Below are positions 8,109-18,765 of a stretch of DNA of 64,000 bases, piece after piece. A model generated the notes under the pieces. It was given only the letters and a program-made list of their open reading frames with translations. It ran no database searches and was not told the DNA's origin. Location: the NCBI GenBank assembly GCA_026707405.1, contig JAPOWW010000002.1, positions 62,001 through 126,000 on the forward strand, read 5' to 3'. Made by a program: the position numbers and the translations under genes. The first letter of the stretch is position 1, and the number at the start of each line of letters is the position of its first letter. Origin of the DNA: Chloroflexota bacterium. Lineage in GTDB: Bacteria > Chloroflexota > UBA11872 > VXNJ01.

Positions 8109-10624
8109 GATTCGTCCAACTCGCTGCGCCATTCATAAAGCTTGTTGAGCGCGTCCAGAGGCGAGAGTCCTTCGAGATCGAGCTCCTCGATCTGATCCAG
8201 GATCGGATGGCGGTCCGGCGGAAGAAGCGACATCTGGGCCGGTGCGGCCAGGCCGTTTTGAGACTCGAGCTGAGACAGGATTTCCTCCGCGCGCCGTGTC
8301 ACGACGTCGGGCAGACCCGCAAGCCGCGCCACATGAATGCCGTAGCTACGGTCGGCCGCGCCGGGCACGATCGCGTGCAGAAAGACGATCTTGCCGTGCT
8401 GTTCAGCCACGGCAACGTTGTAGTTCACGACTCGCGGCAGCCGCTGCGCCAGCGACGTCAGTTCGTGGTAATGGGTGGCGAATATCGTTTTTGACCGGAT
8501 GCGGGGATGGTTGTGCAAAAACTCGACGACTGACTTGGCGATTGAAACGCCGTCGTAGGTACTCGTTCCCCTGCCTATTTCATCCAGGACGATCAGGCTG
8601 TCGGGCGTCGCCCGGCTGAGGATGGCCGAAAGCTCGTTCATCTCGACCAGAAACGTGCTCTGTCCCGAGGCGATGTCGTCGCGTGACCCCACCCGGGTGA
8701 AGATTCTGTCGACTATCGGGAGTCGCGCGGAATCCGCCGGAACGTAGCAGCCGGATTGTGCCATGAGAGCGATCAGCGCAACCTGGCGCAGAAACGTCGA
8801 CTTGCCCGCCATGTTTGGACCGGTCAGGACCACGATGTGCGGTTCGCCGGCGCCCATGTGACAGTCATTGGGGACGAACCGTTCCGTCTGGATGGCCTCC
8901 ACGACAGGATGTCGTCCTTGAGTTATGTAAAGTTCACCGTCGTCCGTGAATTGTGGGCGGACGTAACGCCGCTCGATGGCGAGATCCGCGAGCGCTGCGG
9001 CGACATCGAGCCTGGCTACCCTATCGGCGGTGGCGCTAAGGCGGTCGGTGTAGGTCTGGATTTCCTTCACCAGGCCGGCGAACAGTGCCTGTTCCATTTC
9101 TTCGCCGCGCTCGTCGGCGTCGAGCGCCGCCGCTTCGAACTCCTTCAGCTCGGGGATGGAGTAGCGCTGCGAGTTCGCGAGTGTCTGCCTGATCTCAAAG
9201 TGATCGGGTACGTTGAGCGACGCGGCTCGACCTACTTCCAGGTAGTAGCCGAAGACGCGGTTGTAGCCGACTTTCAGCGACTTGATGCCCGTCTCCAGGC
9301 GAAGGCGGTTCTGAAGCCCCGCTATGCCTTCTCTGGCTTTGGCCGAAGCAGACCTGATACGGTCGAGCTCGGAGTTGAAGCCGGAGCGGACCGTGAAATC
9401 TTGGTCGGCATCGAGCGCCCGTTCGAGGAGTTGACGCAACTCGGCGCACGTGTCCAGCACTCCAAAGGGGGAATGGACGTCTTCTTCTGACTCGGATACC
9501 AGCCCGGCGATAGTCTCGATTCGCCGGAGCGAATCGGCCAGCCGGAGCAGCTCGTCGGCTCTGACGCTGGCCCGGCGAATCCGAATGCAGGTCCGTTCGA
9601 TGTCGCCGACTCGTCTGAGGTCTTCCCGCAGCGAAGTCCGCGTCCGCGCCCGTTCGGTAAGCCATTGGATTTGGTCGAGGCGTGTTTCTATTCGTGTGAG
9701 GTCGCGTAGCGGGCTGATCAGTCGGCGGCGGAGCATCCGCGACCCCATGGGCGTGCGCGTCCTGTCGAGTACGCCGAGCAGCGAGCCCTGCTTGACTCCC
9801 TCCAATGATGTTGCGTCGATCTCCAGATTCCGGCGCGTGAACTCGTCCAGTTCGACGTGGTCTCCCGTCGCCGGAGAGTGAATTGATGTGAATACGTGGA
9901 GCGCGGACTGCTGACCCGATTCGAGGTAGGCCAGCAGCCGAGCCGCCGCGAGGGCAGCACGGACCCCAATCGAGGCGGCGTGGGCCGAAGGGCCGACAAT
10001 TCGCTCGATTGAGCCGTGCGCGGCTTCGGGGTCGAGCGGCGGTCCGGACTCAGTGGTTACGTGGACACCGTCAGGCGGACTGATTTCCGAATCTTCATCG
10101 ATAAGCAGCTCAACCGAACTAATGCGCGCAAGCTCGCGATTTACGCGGTCGACGCACGAGTCGCCCTCGAAGTCCAACGCGACGAACTCGCCCGTCGTCA
10201 CGTCCGCGTAGGCCAGACCGTAGCCTCCGTCGTGCGGTGCGACGGCCGCCAGGTAGTTGTTCCGGTCGGGAGTCAACATCCCGTCGTCGACGACGGTTCC
10301 GGGAGTGATGACCCGCGTGACGCGGCGTTCGACCAGTCCGGCTCCCGGCTGGCCGATCTGGTCGCAGACGGCTACCTTGTGGCCCGCCTTAAGCAGCCGC
10401 GCGATGTAGTTCTCCGCGGCATGGTGCGGAACTCCGCACATCGGCACTTTCACGCCGCGTCCCATTTCTCTGGACGTGATGACGATGCGCAGCGCCTCGG
10501 AGGCTACGAGCGCGTCGTCATCGAACATCTCGTAGAAGTCGCCCAGCCGGAAGAACAGGATGGCGTCCGGATGCAGACGCTTGATATCCAGATACTGGCG
10601 CCGCATCGGCGTTAGCTTGGTCAA
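8105..10624 (-). CDS. mutS: DNA mismatch repair protein MutS
   Basis: Recognises mismatches and loops as a dimer and recruits MutL. The 839-residue protein has the full MutS domain order. The mismatch-reading wedge is FRLGDFYEMF near residue 25. Then come the connector, core and clamp regions, the Walker A motif TGPNMAGKST, and the Walker B/signature DEIGRGTSTYDG. After the ATPase there is a short dimerisation tail ending in LDALNKLYEWRSEL. It lies 56 bases after ispG and overlaps mutL by GTGA, so mutS and mutL are probably co-transcribed. Confidence 0.97.
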   Translation of the reverse strand: MTKLTPMRRQYLDIKRLHPDAILFFRLGDFYEMFDDDALVASEALRIVITSREMGRGVKVPMCGVPHHAAENYIARLLKAGHKVAVCDQIGQPGAGLVERRVTRVITPGTVVDDGMLTPDRNNYLAAVAPHDGGYGLAYADVTTGEFVALDFEGDSCVDRVNRELARISSVELLIDEDSEISPPDGVHVTTESGPPLDPEAAHGSIERIVGPSAHAASIGVRAALAAARLLAYLESGQQSALHVFTSIHSPATGDHVELDEFTRRNLEIDATSLEGVKQGSLLGVLDRTRTPMGSRMLRRRLISPLRDLTRIETRLDQIQWLTERARTRTSLREDLRRVGDIERTCIRIRRASVRADELLRLADSLRRIETIAGLVSESEEDVHSPFGVLDTCAELRQLLERALDADQDFTVRSGFNSELDRIRSASAKAREGIAGLQNRLRLETGIKSLKVGYNRVFGYYLEVGRAASLNVPDHFEIRQTLANSQRYSIPELKEFEAAALDADERGEEMEQALFAGLVKEIQTYTDRLSATADRVARLDVAAALADLAIERRYVRPQFTDDGELYITQGRHPVVEAIQTERFVPNDCHMGAGEPHIVVLTGPNMAGKSTFLRQVALIALMAQSGCYVPADSARLPIVDRIFTRVGSRDDIASGQSTFLVEMNELSAILSRATPDSLIVLDEIGRGTSTYDGVSIAKSVVEFLHNHPRIRSKTIFATHYHELTSLAQRLPRVVNYNVAVAEQHGKIVFLHAIVPGAADRSYGIHVARLAGLPDVVTRRAEEILSQLESQNGLAAPAQMSLLPPDRHPILDQIEELDLEGLSPLDALNKLYEWRSELDES

Positions 10625-10680
10625 GGTGGGAGTCCGGCCAGGCTCATTTGCAGAGCCTGGGATTGCGCAATTCCGACGTC

Positions 10681-11799
10681 TTAGCTGGCGACGGTTTCCT
10701 TGGCCCGAGCAGCTTCCCGCTCCTCGACTAAACGGTCTATCCCGGCCTTGAGATGGGGGAGAAACTCATGCTCGTCGAGCGTCTCGAGGATTTCGCCTTT
10801 TGCGAAGATAACTCCTCGTCCCCGGCCGCCGGCGAGACCTATGTCGGCGTCCTTCGATTCCCCCGGGCCATTCACGACGCATCCCATGACGGCGACCTTC
10901 AGCGGCTCGTCGATCTTCGCCAGGTAGTCTTCCACTTCGCCGACGAGCGGGAAGAGATCGATCTCGCATCGACCGCACGATGGACATGAGACCAGGACAG
11001 TACCCTTCTGCCTTACGTCGAGCACCTTGAGAATCTCGTAGGCGACCGGGACCTCTTCAACAGGCTCGGCGGTCAACGAGACTCTGATCGTGTCTCCAAT
11101 GCCTTCGTATAGAAGGATCCCCAAACCGATCGCCGACCGGATGCTGCCCGACTTGGGAGTTCCGGCTTCGGTGATTCCCAGGTGCAGCGGATACGGCATC
11201 ATTTCGGCGATCTTCCGGTAGGCCCGAACGGTAGGGTCGATTTCGAACGCCTTTAGCGAGACCTTCATGTGCTCGAAGTTCTCCCGCTCGAGGATGCGAA
11301 TGTGCTCCATCGCGTGGTCGACCATAGCATCGGCCAGATCCTGGGCCGACGTGGGGCGGCCTTCTTTTGACCTGGTTTCGACAATGGATCCCGCGTTGAC
11401 GCCGATCCGAATGGGAATGTCGCGCGCCTTGCAGGCTGCCACCACCTGGCGCACGCGATGACGGTCGCCGATGTTTCCAGGGTTGATTCGCAGCCCATGG
11501 ATGCCGGCCTTGGCGGCAGCCAGCGCCAATCGGTAGTCGTAGTGAATGTCCGCGATGAGCGGTATGGGCGTGCGCTTGAGCAGAGCCGGCAAAGCCTCTG
11601 CGGCTTCCTTGTCGGGAACCGCGACCCGCACGATTTCGCAGCCGACTTCGGCAAGCTCGGCGATCTGCCGCGAGGTTGCTTCAACGTCGGCGGTGTTCGT
11701 TATCGTCATGGACTGGACCACTACGTCGCCGCCGCCGCCGATACGCACGTCGCCAACGTATACCGGGATCGACGTTCTACGTTTTGAGATTCCCGACAT
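10681..11799 (-). CDS. ispG: 4-hydroxy-3-methylbut-2-enyl diphosphate synthase (flavodoxin/ferredoxin)
   Basis: Iron-sulfur enzyme that makes HMBPP from MEcPP in the non-mevalonate isoprenoid pathway. The 372-residue protein has the TIM-barrel N-terminus (VQSMTITNTADVEAT) and the 4Fe-4S ligands in CPSCGRCEIDL and GCVVNGPGE. The frame is open to 11901, but only the ATG at 11799 has a good ribosome site (GGTGGAG, 5-base spacer), and it gives a normal family N-terminus. It follows rseP and dxr on the same strand, the classic isoprenoid/envelope neighbourhood in monoderm bacteria. Confidence 0.96.
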   Translation of the reverse strand: MSGISKRRTSIPVYVGDVRIGGGGDVVVQSMTITNTADVEATSRQIAELAEVGCEIVRVAVPDKEAAEALPALLKRTPIPLIADIHYDYRLALAAAKAGIHGLRINPGNIGDRHRVRQVVAACKARDIPIRIGVNAGSIVETRSKEGRPTSAQDLADAMVDHAMEHIRILERENFEHMKVSLKAFEIDPTVRAYRKIAEMMPYPLHLGITEAGTPKSGSIRSAIGLGILLYEGIGDTIRVSLTAEPVEEVPVAYEILKVLDVRQKGTVLVSCPSCGRCEIDLFPLVGEVEDYLAKIDEPLKVAVMGCVVNGPGESKDADIGLAGGRGRGVIFAKGEILETLDEHEFLPHLKAGIDRLVEEREAARAKETVAS

Positions 11800-11960
11800 T
11801 ATCGCTCCACCGCTATCTGCCTGGCTCATTTTAAGCTTAGACAAGCTGGCAAAGGTCAACCAAGACAACCCTCGCGAACGGGACCGGAAGCTGACAAGCA
11901 CCCGACTCGGCGAAGCGGGCCTTTCTCTAAATATCTCAAACTGAGTCGTCGATCCGGCAT

Positions 11961-13016
11961 CTAGCCGCCCGCGATTCGACGCACGTCCCCAACCGTCACC
12001 AGCGCGACCAGCATGAGCAGCAGGAGTATGCCGAGGATGTTAATGGCGCCTTCTTGCGCTGCTGGAAGTCGGCGTCCTCCCCTCAGAGCTTCAACGCCCA
12101 GGAGCAGCAGGCGGCCACCGTCAAGTCCCGGCCACGGCAGCAGATTCAGAATCGCAAGCTGCACGGTGATGTAACCTGCCAGCAACAGCACGATTTCGGG
12201 CCCTCGCCGGGCGGCCTGTCCGACCGCATCGACGATTCCCACCGGTCCCGAAACCTCTTCCAGACCCACCGAGCCGGAGATCAGATCCAGGATGAAAGCC
12301 GGTACGAGCACTACGGCCTCGGCGGTTCGAGTAAAGCCTCGAGCCAGAGCCTTGGTGAAAGGCGCGGGCGCGAGATGAGGTCGTATCGACACGCCAAGCG
12401 GTCCCTCGTCGTCTGGATGGGTTCGTCTCGGAACTATAGGGACAGGCAGCTTCGCGCCGTTTCGATCTATTCCAAGCCGAATCTCATTACCCGCGTTCTT
12501 CAGAACGATCCTCCCGACATCCGACGGGAGATCGACCTCGTGCCCTGCGACCTGTTCGATTCGGTCGCCAGGACGCAATCCGGCGGCTTCCGCGGGGCTT
12601 CCCGGAGCAACACCGGTTATTTCCACGCTATCGAAATCGCTTATCAGCGCCGACACGCTAAACAGCACTGGAGCCAGTAATAGGTTCATGGCCGAGCCGG
12701 CGACCAGAATCAGCGCACGGGATCGCTTCGGCTTGGCGGAGAAGCTGTCCGGGTCCTGGGCCTGGTCGTTCTCACCCAGCATTCGGACGAACGCGCCTAC
12801 CGGTATGGCGTTCAGAGAATAGAGTGTGCCTCGCCACGTCCGGCCGAACAGACGCGGCGGCCATCCTATTCCGAATTCCAGCACCTTGACGCCTGACCGC
12901 TTGGCCGCGATGAAGTGGCCCAACTCGTGCAGGATGACCATGACGACCAGAATCACGATCGCGAGCGGGATTGTCAGGGCGAGACCACCCGGAAGCTCGG
13001 GAATCTGTGAACTCAT
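11961..13016 (-). CDS. rseP: site-2 family membrane metalloprotease (RseP-like)
   Basis: An intramembrane zinc protease of family M50B that cleaves membrane-bound substrates such as anti-sigma factors. The 351-residue protein has the zinc motif HELGH in the first membrane helix (ILHELGHFIAAKRSG, about residue 28). A PDZ domain follows with VAPGSPAEAAGLRPGDRIE. The third zinc ligand loop appears late as LLPWPGLDGGRLLLL, and the C-terminus is hydrophobic. The ATG at 13016 overlaps the dxr stop as ATGA, so the in-frame sequence up to 13205 is not part of this gene. The substrate is unknown. Confidence 0.93.
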   Translation of the reverse strand: MSSQIPELPGGLALTIPLAIVILVVMVILHELGHFIAAKRSGVKVLEFGIGWPPRLFGRTWRGTLYSLNAIPVGAFVRMLGENDQAQDPDSFSAKPKRSRALILVAGSAMNLLLAPVLFSVSALISDFDSVEITGVAPGSPAEAAGLRPGDRIEQVAGHEVDLPSDVGRIVLKNAGNEIRLGIDRNGAKLPVPIVPRRTHPDDEGPLGVSIRPHLAPAPFTKALARGFTRTAEAVVLVPAFILDLISGSVGLEEVSGPVGIVDAVGQAARRGPEIVLLLAGYITVQLAILNLLPWPGLDGGRLLLLGVEALRGGRRLPAAQEGAINILGILLLLMLVALVTVGDVRRIAGG

Positions 13017-14167
13017 GCGGAGCGGATGGAGGCCAGGCTCATCGCCGTCGCGAACCCGGCGCGATGGAATCCCGGGACCGCATCCAGATCGTGCAGCTCC
13101 TCGTGCTTGACCTCTTGCAACGTCTCGATCACCAGGTCGGCGATAGCCGGAAACGTGATCTTCCCCGCCAGGAACAGTTCCAGCGCGGCGTCGTCGGCTC
13201 CGCAAAGCACCGCCGGGGCGTTCCCTCCTCGACGTCCGGCCTCGATCGCCGTGTTGAGCAGCGGGAAGCGCTCGTGATCGGGAGCGGAGAAGTGAAGGTT
13301 GCTGAGACTAGCCAGGTCTACGTGTTTGGCGGCTGAAGGCCGGCGCTCAGGGTATGACAGGGCGTAGGCGATCGGAAGGCGCATGTCCGGGCTGCCAAGC
13401 TGCGCCTTGATTGAGCCGTCCACGAACTCCACCATCGAGTGGACGATGCTTTCGGGATGGATCAGTACGTCTATCGATTCGTAGGGAATATCGAAGAGCC
13501 AGTGAGCCTCGATCACTTCGAGCCCCTTGTTCATCAAAGTCGCGGAGTCGATGGTTATCTTGGCTCCCATATTCCACGTTGGATGCCTCAGCGCGTCTTC
13601 GGGCGTCATCGATTCCAGCCGCTCAGCCGGTGTCTCCCTGAATGGACCGCCCGACGCCGTGAGAATGAGCCTGGATACCTCCGATGGGCTTTCTCCTCGC
13701 AGGCATTGCCAAAGCGCGTTGTGCTCGCTGTCGACCGGGAGAATCCTGGCGCCCGACGACTTTGCCAGCTCCGTTATCAGCGAACCGCCCATCACCAGCA
13801 TCTCTTTGCTCGCTAGGGCTACGGATTTACCGTTTTCCACCGCGGCCACGGTTGGAGCGAATCCTGCGTCTCCCACGGTCGCCACGACGACGACGTCCGC
13901 GCCTGTGCCGGCGGCAACTTCGCACATCCCTTCCGGGCCGCGTAAGAGCGTTATACCGTTAGGTTCCGGCGGGGTCGCCGCGTTCTGAATTCCGACGCAG
14001 ACAGTGCGTACGTTGAATTCGTCGGCCTGTTTGAGGAGTGCATTGGCGTCGGACCCGCAAGCCAGTCCAACGACTTCGTATCGGTCCGGATCGGATCTGA
14101 TTACATCAAGGGTCTGAGTGCCTACGGATCCGGTGCTGCCCAGGATGGCGACTCTAGTCGTGCTCAT
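13013..14167 (-). CDS. dxr: 1-deoxy-D-xylulose 5-phosphate reductoisomerase
   Basis: NADPH-dependent second step of the MEP isoprenoid pathway, producing MEP. The 384-residue protein starts with the NADP-binding motif ILGSTGSVGTQTLDV. It has the catalytic metal/substrate block LPVDSEHNALWQCL, the loop ASGGPFRE and MNKGLEVIEAHWLF. It is followed by rseP (ATGA overlap) and preceded by cdsA (6-base gap), so it sits within a tightly packed envelope/isoprenoid operon that also contains ispG. Confidence 0.97.
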   Translation of the reverse strand: MSTTRVAILGSTGSVGTQTLDVIRSDPDRYEVVGLACGSDANALLKQADEFNVRTVCVGIQNAATPPEPNGITLLRGPEGMCEVAAGTGADVVVVATVGDAGFAPTVAAVENGKSVALASKEMLVMGGSLITELAKSSGARILPVDSEHNALWQCLRGESPSEVSRLILTASGGPFRETPAERLESMTPEDALRHPTWNMGAKITIDSATLMNKGLEVIEAHWLFDIPYESIDVLIHPESIVHSMVEFVDGSIKAQLGSPDMRLPIAYALSYPERRPSAAKHVDLASLSNLHFSAPDHERFPLLNTAIEAGRRGGNAPAVLCGADDAALELFLAGKITFPAIADLVIETLQEVKHEELHDLDAVPGFHRAGFATAMSLASIRSA

Positions 14168-14173
14168 TGGTTT

Positions 14174-15001
14174 TCAGACGGAAGACTGAGCATTGGCAAC
14201 CAACAAAGCGTAGATATAGACAACCAGTCCAACCGCGAGCAGGCTGTCGACTCGATCAAGAATACCACCGTGACCGGGGATCACCGCCCCCGAATTTTTT
14301 ACGCCCGCGGTCCGCTTGAGGGCGGATTCGAAGAGATCGCCCATTTGAGCAGCGGCAGCCACCAGCATTGCAAGGACAGGGATGTGCCAGAACTCGATTG
14401 TTAGGAAGAATGAGAAGACAGCCACACAGATCAGAACGGAACCCGTGCCGGCGGCGACACCCTCCCAGGTCTTTTTCGGCGAGATTCGTGGAGCAAGCAG
14501 GTGTCTGCCGAAGAACTTGCCTCCGAGATATCCGCCGGTGTCATAAACCCACGTTCCGACGAACGCGACCAGAATCCATGTGAAGCCCTCGGAGAGTCCC
14601 CGTAGCGATAAGAGCGCGGACGCAAGCCCGGCTACGTAGACGGCCCCGGCAATGCCCGCGAGCCAGGCAATAGCGCGTCGCCGTCGCGGTGGAGTTGCCA
14701 GCCAGATAGCGAGCGTCAGTGCGATTACCACCGCCGAGGCCAAATAGAGAGCTGGTTGGTAGGCGTCGGCTAGCTGAGGCCGAACGATGAGAGCTGCTGC
14801 GAGAAGCAAAGCGGGAAGAAGAGCGAAGCCCCATCCGGCCGCAATCGATATTCTGCGTAGTTCCAGGATGCCCACTATGGCCGCCATAGCCACGCCGGCC
14901 GTCAAATAGACACCGCCCAGCCAGGCTAGTCCGATCGCTGCGGGAGCGAGCACAGCCGCGGAGAGGCTGCGAACCGTGAATTCCCGGCTAGTCTTCGCCA
15001 A
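14174..15001 (-). CDS. cdsA: phosphatidate cytidylyltransferase
   Basis: Makes CDP-diacylglycerol from phosphatidate and CTP for phospholipid synthesis. The 275-residue protein has multiple hydrophobic membrane segments. Its C-terminal family signature reads SALKRTAGVKNSGAVIPGHG followed by GILDRVDSL, with KKTWEG further upstream. It overlaps uppS by 14 bases and lies 6 bases before dxr, so translation is probably coupled. Length and order match the usual uppS-cdsA-dxr arrangement. Confidence 0.95.
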   Translation of the reverse strand: MAKTSREFTVRSLSAAVLAPAAIGLAWLGGVYLTAGVAMAAIVGILELRRISIAAGWGFALLPALLLAAALIVRPQLADAYQPALYLASAVVIALTLAIWLATPPRRRRAIAWLAGIAGAVYVAGLASALLSLRGLSEGFTWILVAFVGTWVYDTGGYLGGKFFGRHLLAPRISPKKTWEGVAAGTGSVLICVAVFSFFLTIEFWHIPVLAMLVAAAAQMGDLFESALKRTAGVKNSGAVIPGHGGILDRVDSLLAVGLVVYIYALLVANAQSSV

Positions 15002-15737
15002 CCGGTTTGGCTACGCCGCTGCGCGAAGTCACGCCGCCGAACCGTCGCAAGCGTCCGGCGTATCCCTCCAACGCCTTGTGGAGCTCGTCGTCGTCGAAGT
15101 CCGGCCAGAGAACCGGCGTCGAGTAAAACTCCGCGTATGCGGATTGCCACAGCAGGAAATTGCTCAATCGCATTTCGCCTGCCGTTCGGATCACCAGGTC
15201 GGGATCGGGCACGCCCGTCGTGTACAGATATCTCTCGAAGAGGTCTTCGGTGATGTCTTCGGGGTCGATCCGGTCCTGCAATATGGCTTTCGTCGCTCGC
15301 ACGATTTCGGAGCGCCCGCCGTAGTTGAACGCGATGTTCAGGGTGAGTCGGTCGAAGTTCGCGGTCGCGCGTTCCATTCCGCGCACGGCAAGCCGCAAGG
15401 CGGGCGGCAGCGGGGCCATGGACCCCAATACCCTGATCCGAATCCTGTGCTCGAAGATGGCCTTGCGCTCGGCTCGAAGCCGCTCACCCAACAGGCTGAG
15501 CAGGAACTCGATCTCCTTTCGCGGTCGCGACCAGTTCTCGGTCGAGAGCGCGTAGATCGTCAGATGCCGTATTCCGGCGTCGATGCACGCTTCGGCTATG
15601 GGTCTGACCCTGAACGTGCCCGCGCGATGCCCCTCCGAGCGCGATAAACCGCGGCGCTCCGCCCAACGCCCGTTGCCATCCATGATGATGGCTACGTGAT
15701 CAGGTGTGGCCGCCGCCGGTACGTGCTCGTCGCTCAA
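14988..15737 (-). CDS. uppS: isoprenyl (undecaprenyl) diphosphate synthase
   Basis: A cis-prenyltransferase that makes the long-chain isoprenyl carrier lipid for cell-wall synthesis. The 249-residue protein has the first catalytic block IMDGNGRWAERRGL with the catalytic Asp. The late block RTAGEMRLSNFLLWQSAYAE contains the IPP-binding Arg and Ser, and WPDFDDDEL follows. Chain length cannot be read from sequence. It lies 33 bases after frr and overlaps cdsA by 14 bases. Confidence 0.95.
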   Translation of the reverse strand: MSDEHVPAAATPDHVAIIMDGNGRWAERRGLSRSEGHRAGTFRVRPIAEACIDAGIRHLTIYALSTENWSRPRKEIEFLLSLLGERLRAERKAIFEHRIRIRVLGSMAPLPPALRLAVRGMERATANFDRLTLNIAFNYGGRSEIVRATKAILQDRIDPEDITEDLFERYLYTTGVPDPDLVIRTAGEMRLSNFLLWQSAYAEFYSTPVLWPDFDDDELHKALEGYAGRLRRFGGVTSRSGVAKPVGED

Positions 15738-15770
15738 TTGCGTGCTCGGGCGTCGCCGGTTCGAATTCGA

Positions 15771-17562
<1,792 letters not shown>

Positions 17563-17568
17563 TCGAGG

Positions 17569-18624
17569 TTATCCGTCCCTTTGCTTAGAGCTGGCGGAAG
17601 CTGGCTTGGTGGCGGGCTTTGACGCTTTCGACGGGGCCCGCGACCTCGATTTGGGGGCGGTCTTTGATGCAGGCCGGGCGGATTTTGGCTTCGAGCCCGC
17701 TCCAGCCTTGGCCTTGGCCTTGGCCGTTGCAGCCGTTCGCGGCGGCGCCGAAGCCGGCCTTCCGCCGTCGGGCCTGGCGCCTCTGGCGCGGTCGCCACCG
17801 GCCGCTCTGCGGAACGCCCGCGCCGGTGTCCCGACCGCTTCCCTACCGCTTTGCTGTCTGAGAGCCATCTCGCGGCGGACTCTCTCCAGCCGTTCACGCT
17901 CTGCTCGTTCGATCTCTTCTTGCTCGGCGCGCTGAGATTCGAAGGCTTGGTAGGCATCCGCCACCGTGGACGAAATCGTGCCAAGGACGAGTCTCACCGA
18001 CCGAATCGAATCGTCGTTGCCCGGAATGATGATGTCGACGTCGTCTGGATCGCAGTTGCTGTCGGTTAGCGCGATAACCGGGATTCCCAGCACTTTGGCT
18101 TCGTGCACCGCGATGTGCTCTCGGCGTGGATCGACGACGACAATCGCCTGCGGCAGCGCGGTCATGTTGGCGATGCCGCCCATCTTTCGCTCGAGCCTCG
18201 TCTTTTCGATGTTGAGAACCTGAGCGTCGCGTTTTGTCAAACCGTCGAACTCGCCCGCCTCGGCGCGCGATCGAAGCTCCCGGAGGCGCTGCAAGCGGGT
18301 CTTTATCGTCTCGAAGTTCGTCAGAGTCCCGCCAAGCCAGCGCTCGGTGACGGCAAACTGACCGCTCTCTTCAGCGCTGGCCAGGATGGTGTCTTTAGCC
18401 TGCCGCTTCGTTCCAACGTAGATGATCCGGCCCCCGGCGCCGACGATTTCCGCGAGGAATTCGGTGGCCTCGTCCAGTCCTCTGACCGTGTGCTGAAGAT
18501 CGAAGATATGGATTTCATTGCGAACGCCGAAGATGAACCGGCGCATCTTGGGATTCCAGCGCTGCGTTTTGTGGCCGAAGTGGACACCGGCTTCCAGCAG
18601 CTCTTGCATTGTGACTGACGCCAC
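17569..18624 (-). CDS. rpsB: 30S ribosomal protein S2 with long basic C-terminal tail
   Basis: Small-subunit protein required for S1 and mRNA platform assembly. Residues 1 to about 235 match the S2 fold: ELLEAGVHFGHKTQRWNPKM at the start, then GTKRQAKD, ERWLGGTLTNF, and DSNCDPDDVDIIIPGNDD. The family usually ends near residue 230-260. Here about 100 more residues follow, rich in Ala, Lys, Arg, Pro and Ser, with no visible domain. The tail may be disordered and bind RNA. It heads the rpsB-tsf-pyrH-frr block. Confidence 0.96.
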   Translation of the reverse strand: MASVTMQELLEAGVHFGHKTQRWNPKMRRFIFGVRNEIHIFDLQHTVRGLDEATEFLAEIVGAGGRIIYVGTKRQAKDTILASAEESGQFAVTERWLGGTLTNFETIKTRLQRLRELRSRAEAGEFDGLTKRDAQVLNIEKTRLERKMGGIANMTALPQAIVVVDPRREHIAVHEAKVLGIPVIALTDSNCDPDDVDIIIPGNDDSIRSVRLVLGTISSTVADAYQAFESQRAEQEEIERAERERLERVRREMALRQQSGREAVGTPARAFRRAAGGDRARGARPDGGRPASAPPRTAATAKAKAKAGAGSKPKSARPASKTAPKSRSRAPSKASKPATKPASASSKQRDG

Positions 18625-18765
18625 TGACTCTTCACCCTTTCAAACTTCCGCCGCAATCAACCCAGACGGGGACCGGCTCGTAGATTGGCCGGCAGGGACC
18701 GCTGGTCCGGCGACGTGACGATTCTGGCCTTTCAGGCCGCTAACAGAATAACACTCCTGGGGCGG

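Noticed and set aside
13017-13205. N-terminal extension of the rseP-like protein
   Set aside because: It overlaps dxr; the ATG at 13016 with the ATGA overlap gives the family N-terminus.
15755-15770. GGTTCGAATTC, like a tRNA T-loop
   Set aside because: No cloverleaf can be built in the 33 bases between frr and uppS.
18726-18738. Small hairpin GGCCT-TTC-AGGCC after topA
   Set aside because: Only 5 bp with no T-run, so not a convincing terminator; it might be part of an rpsB leader but nothing supports that.
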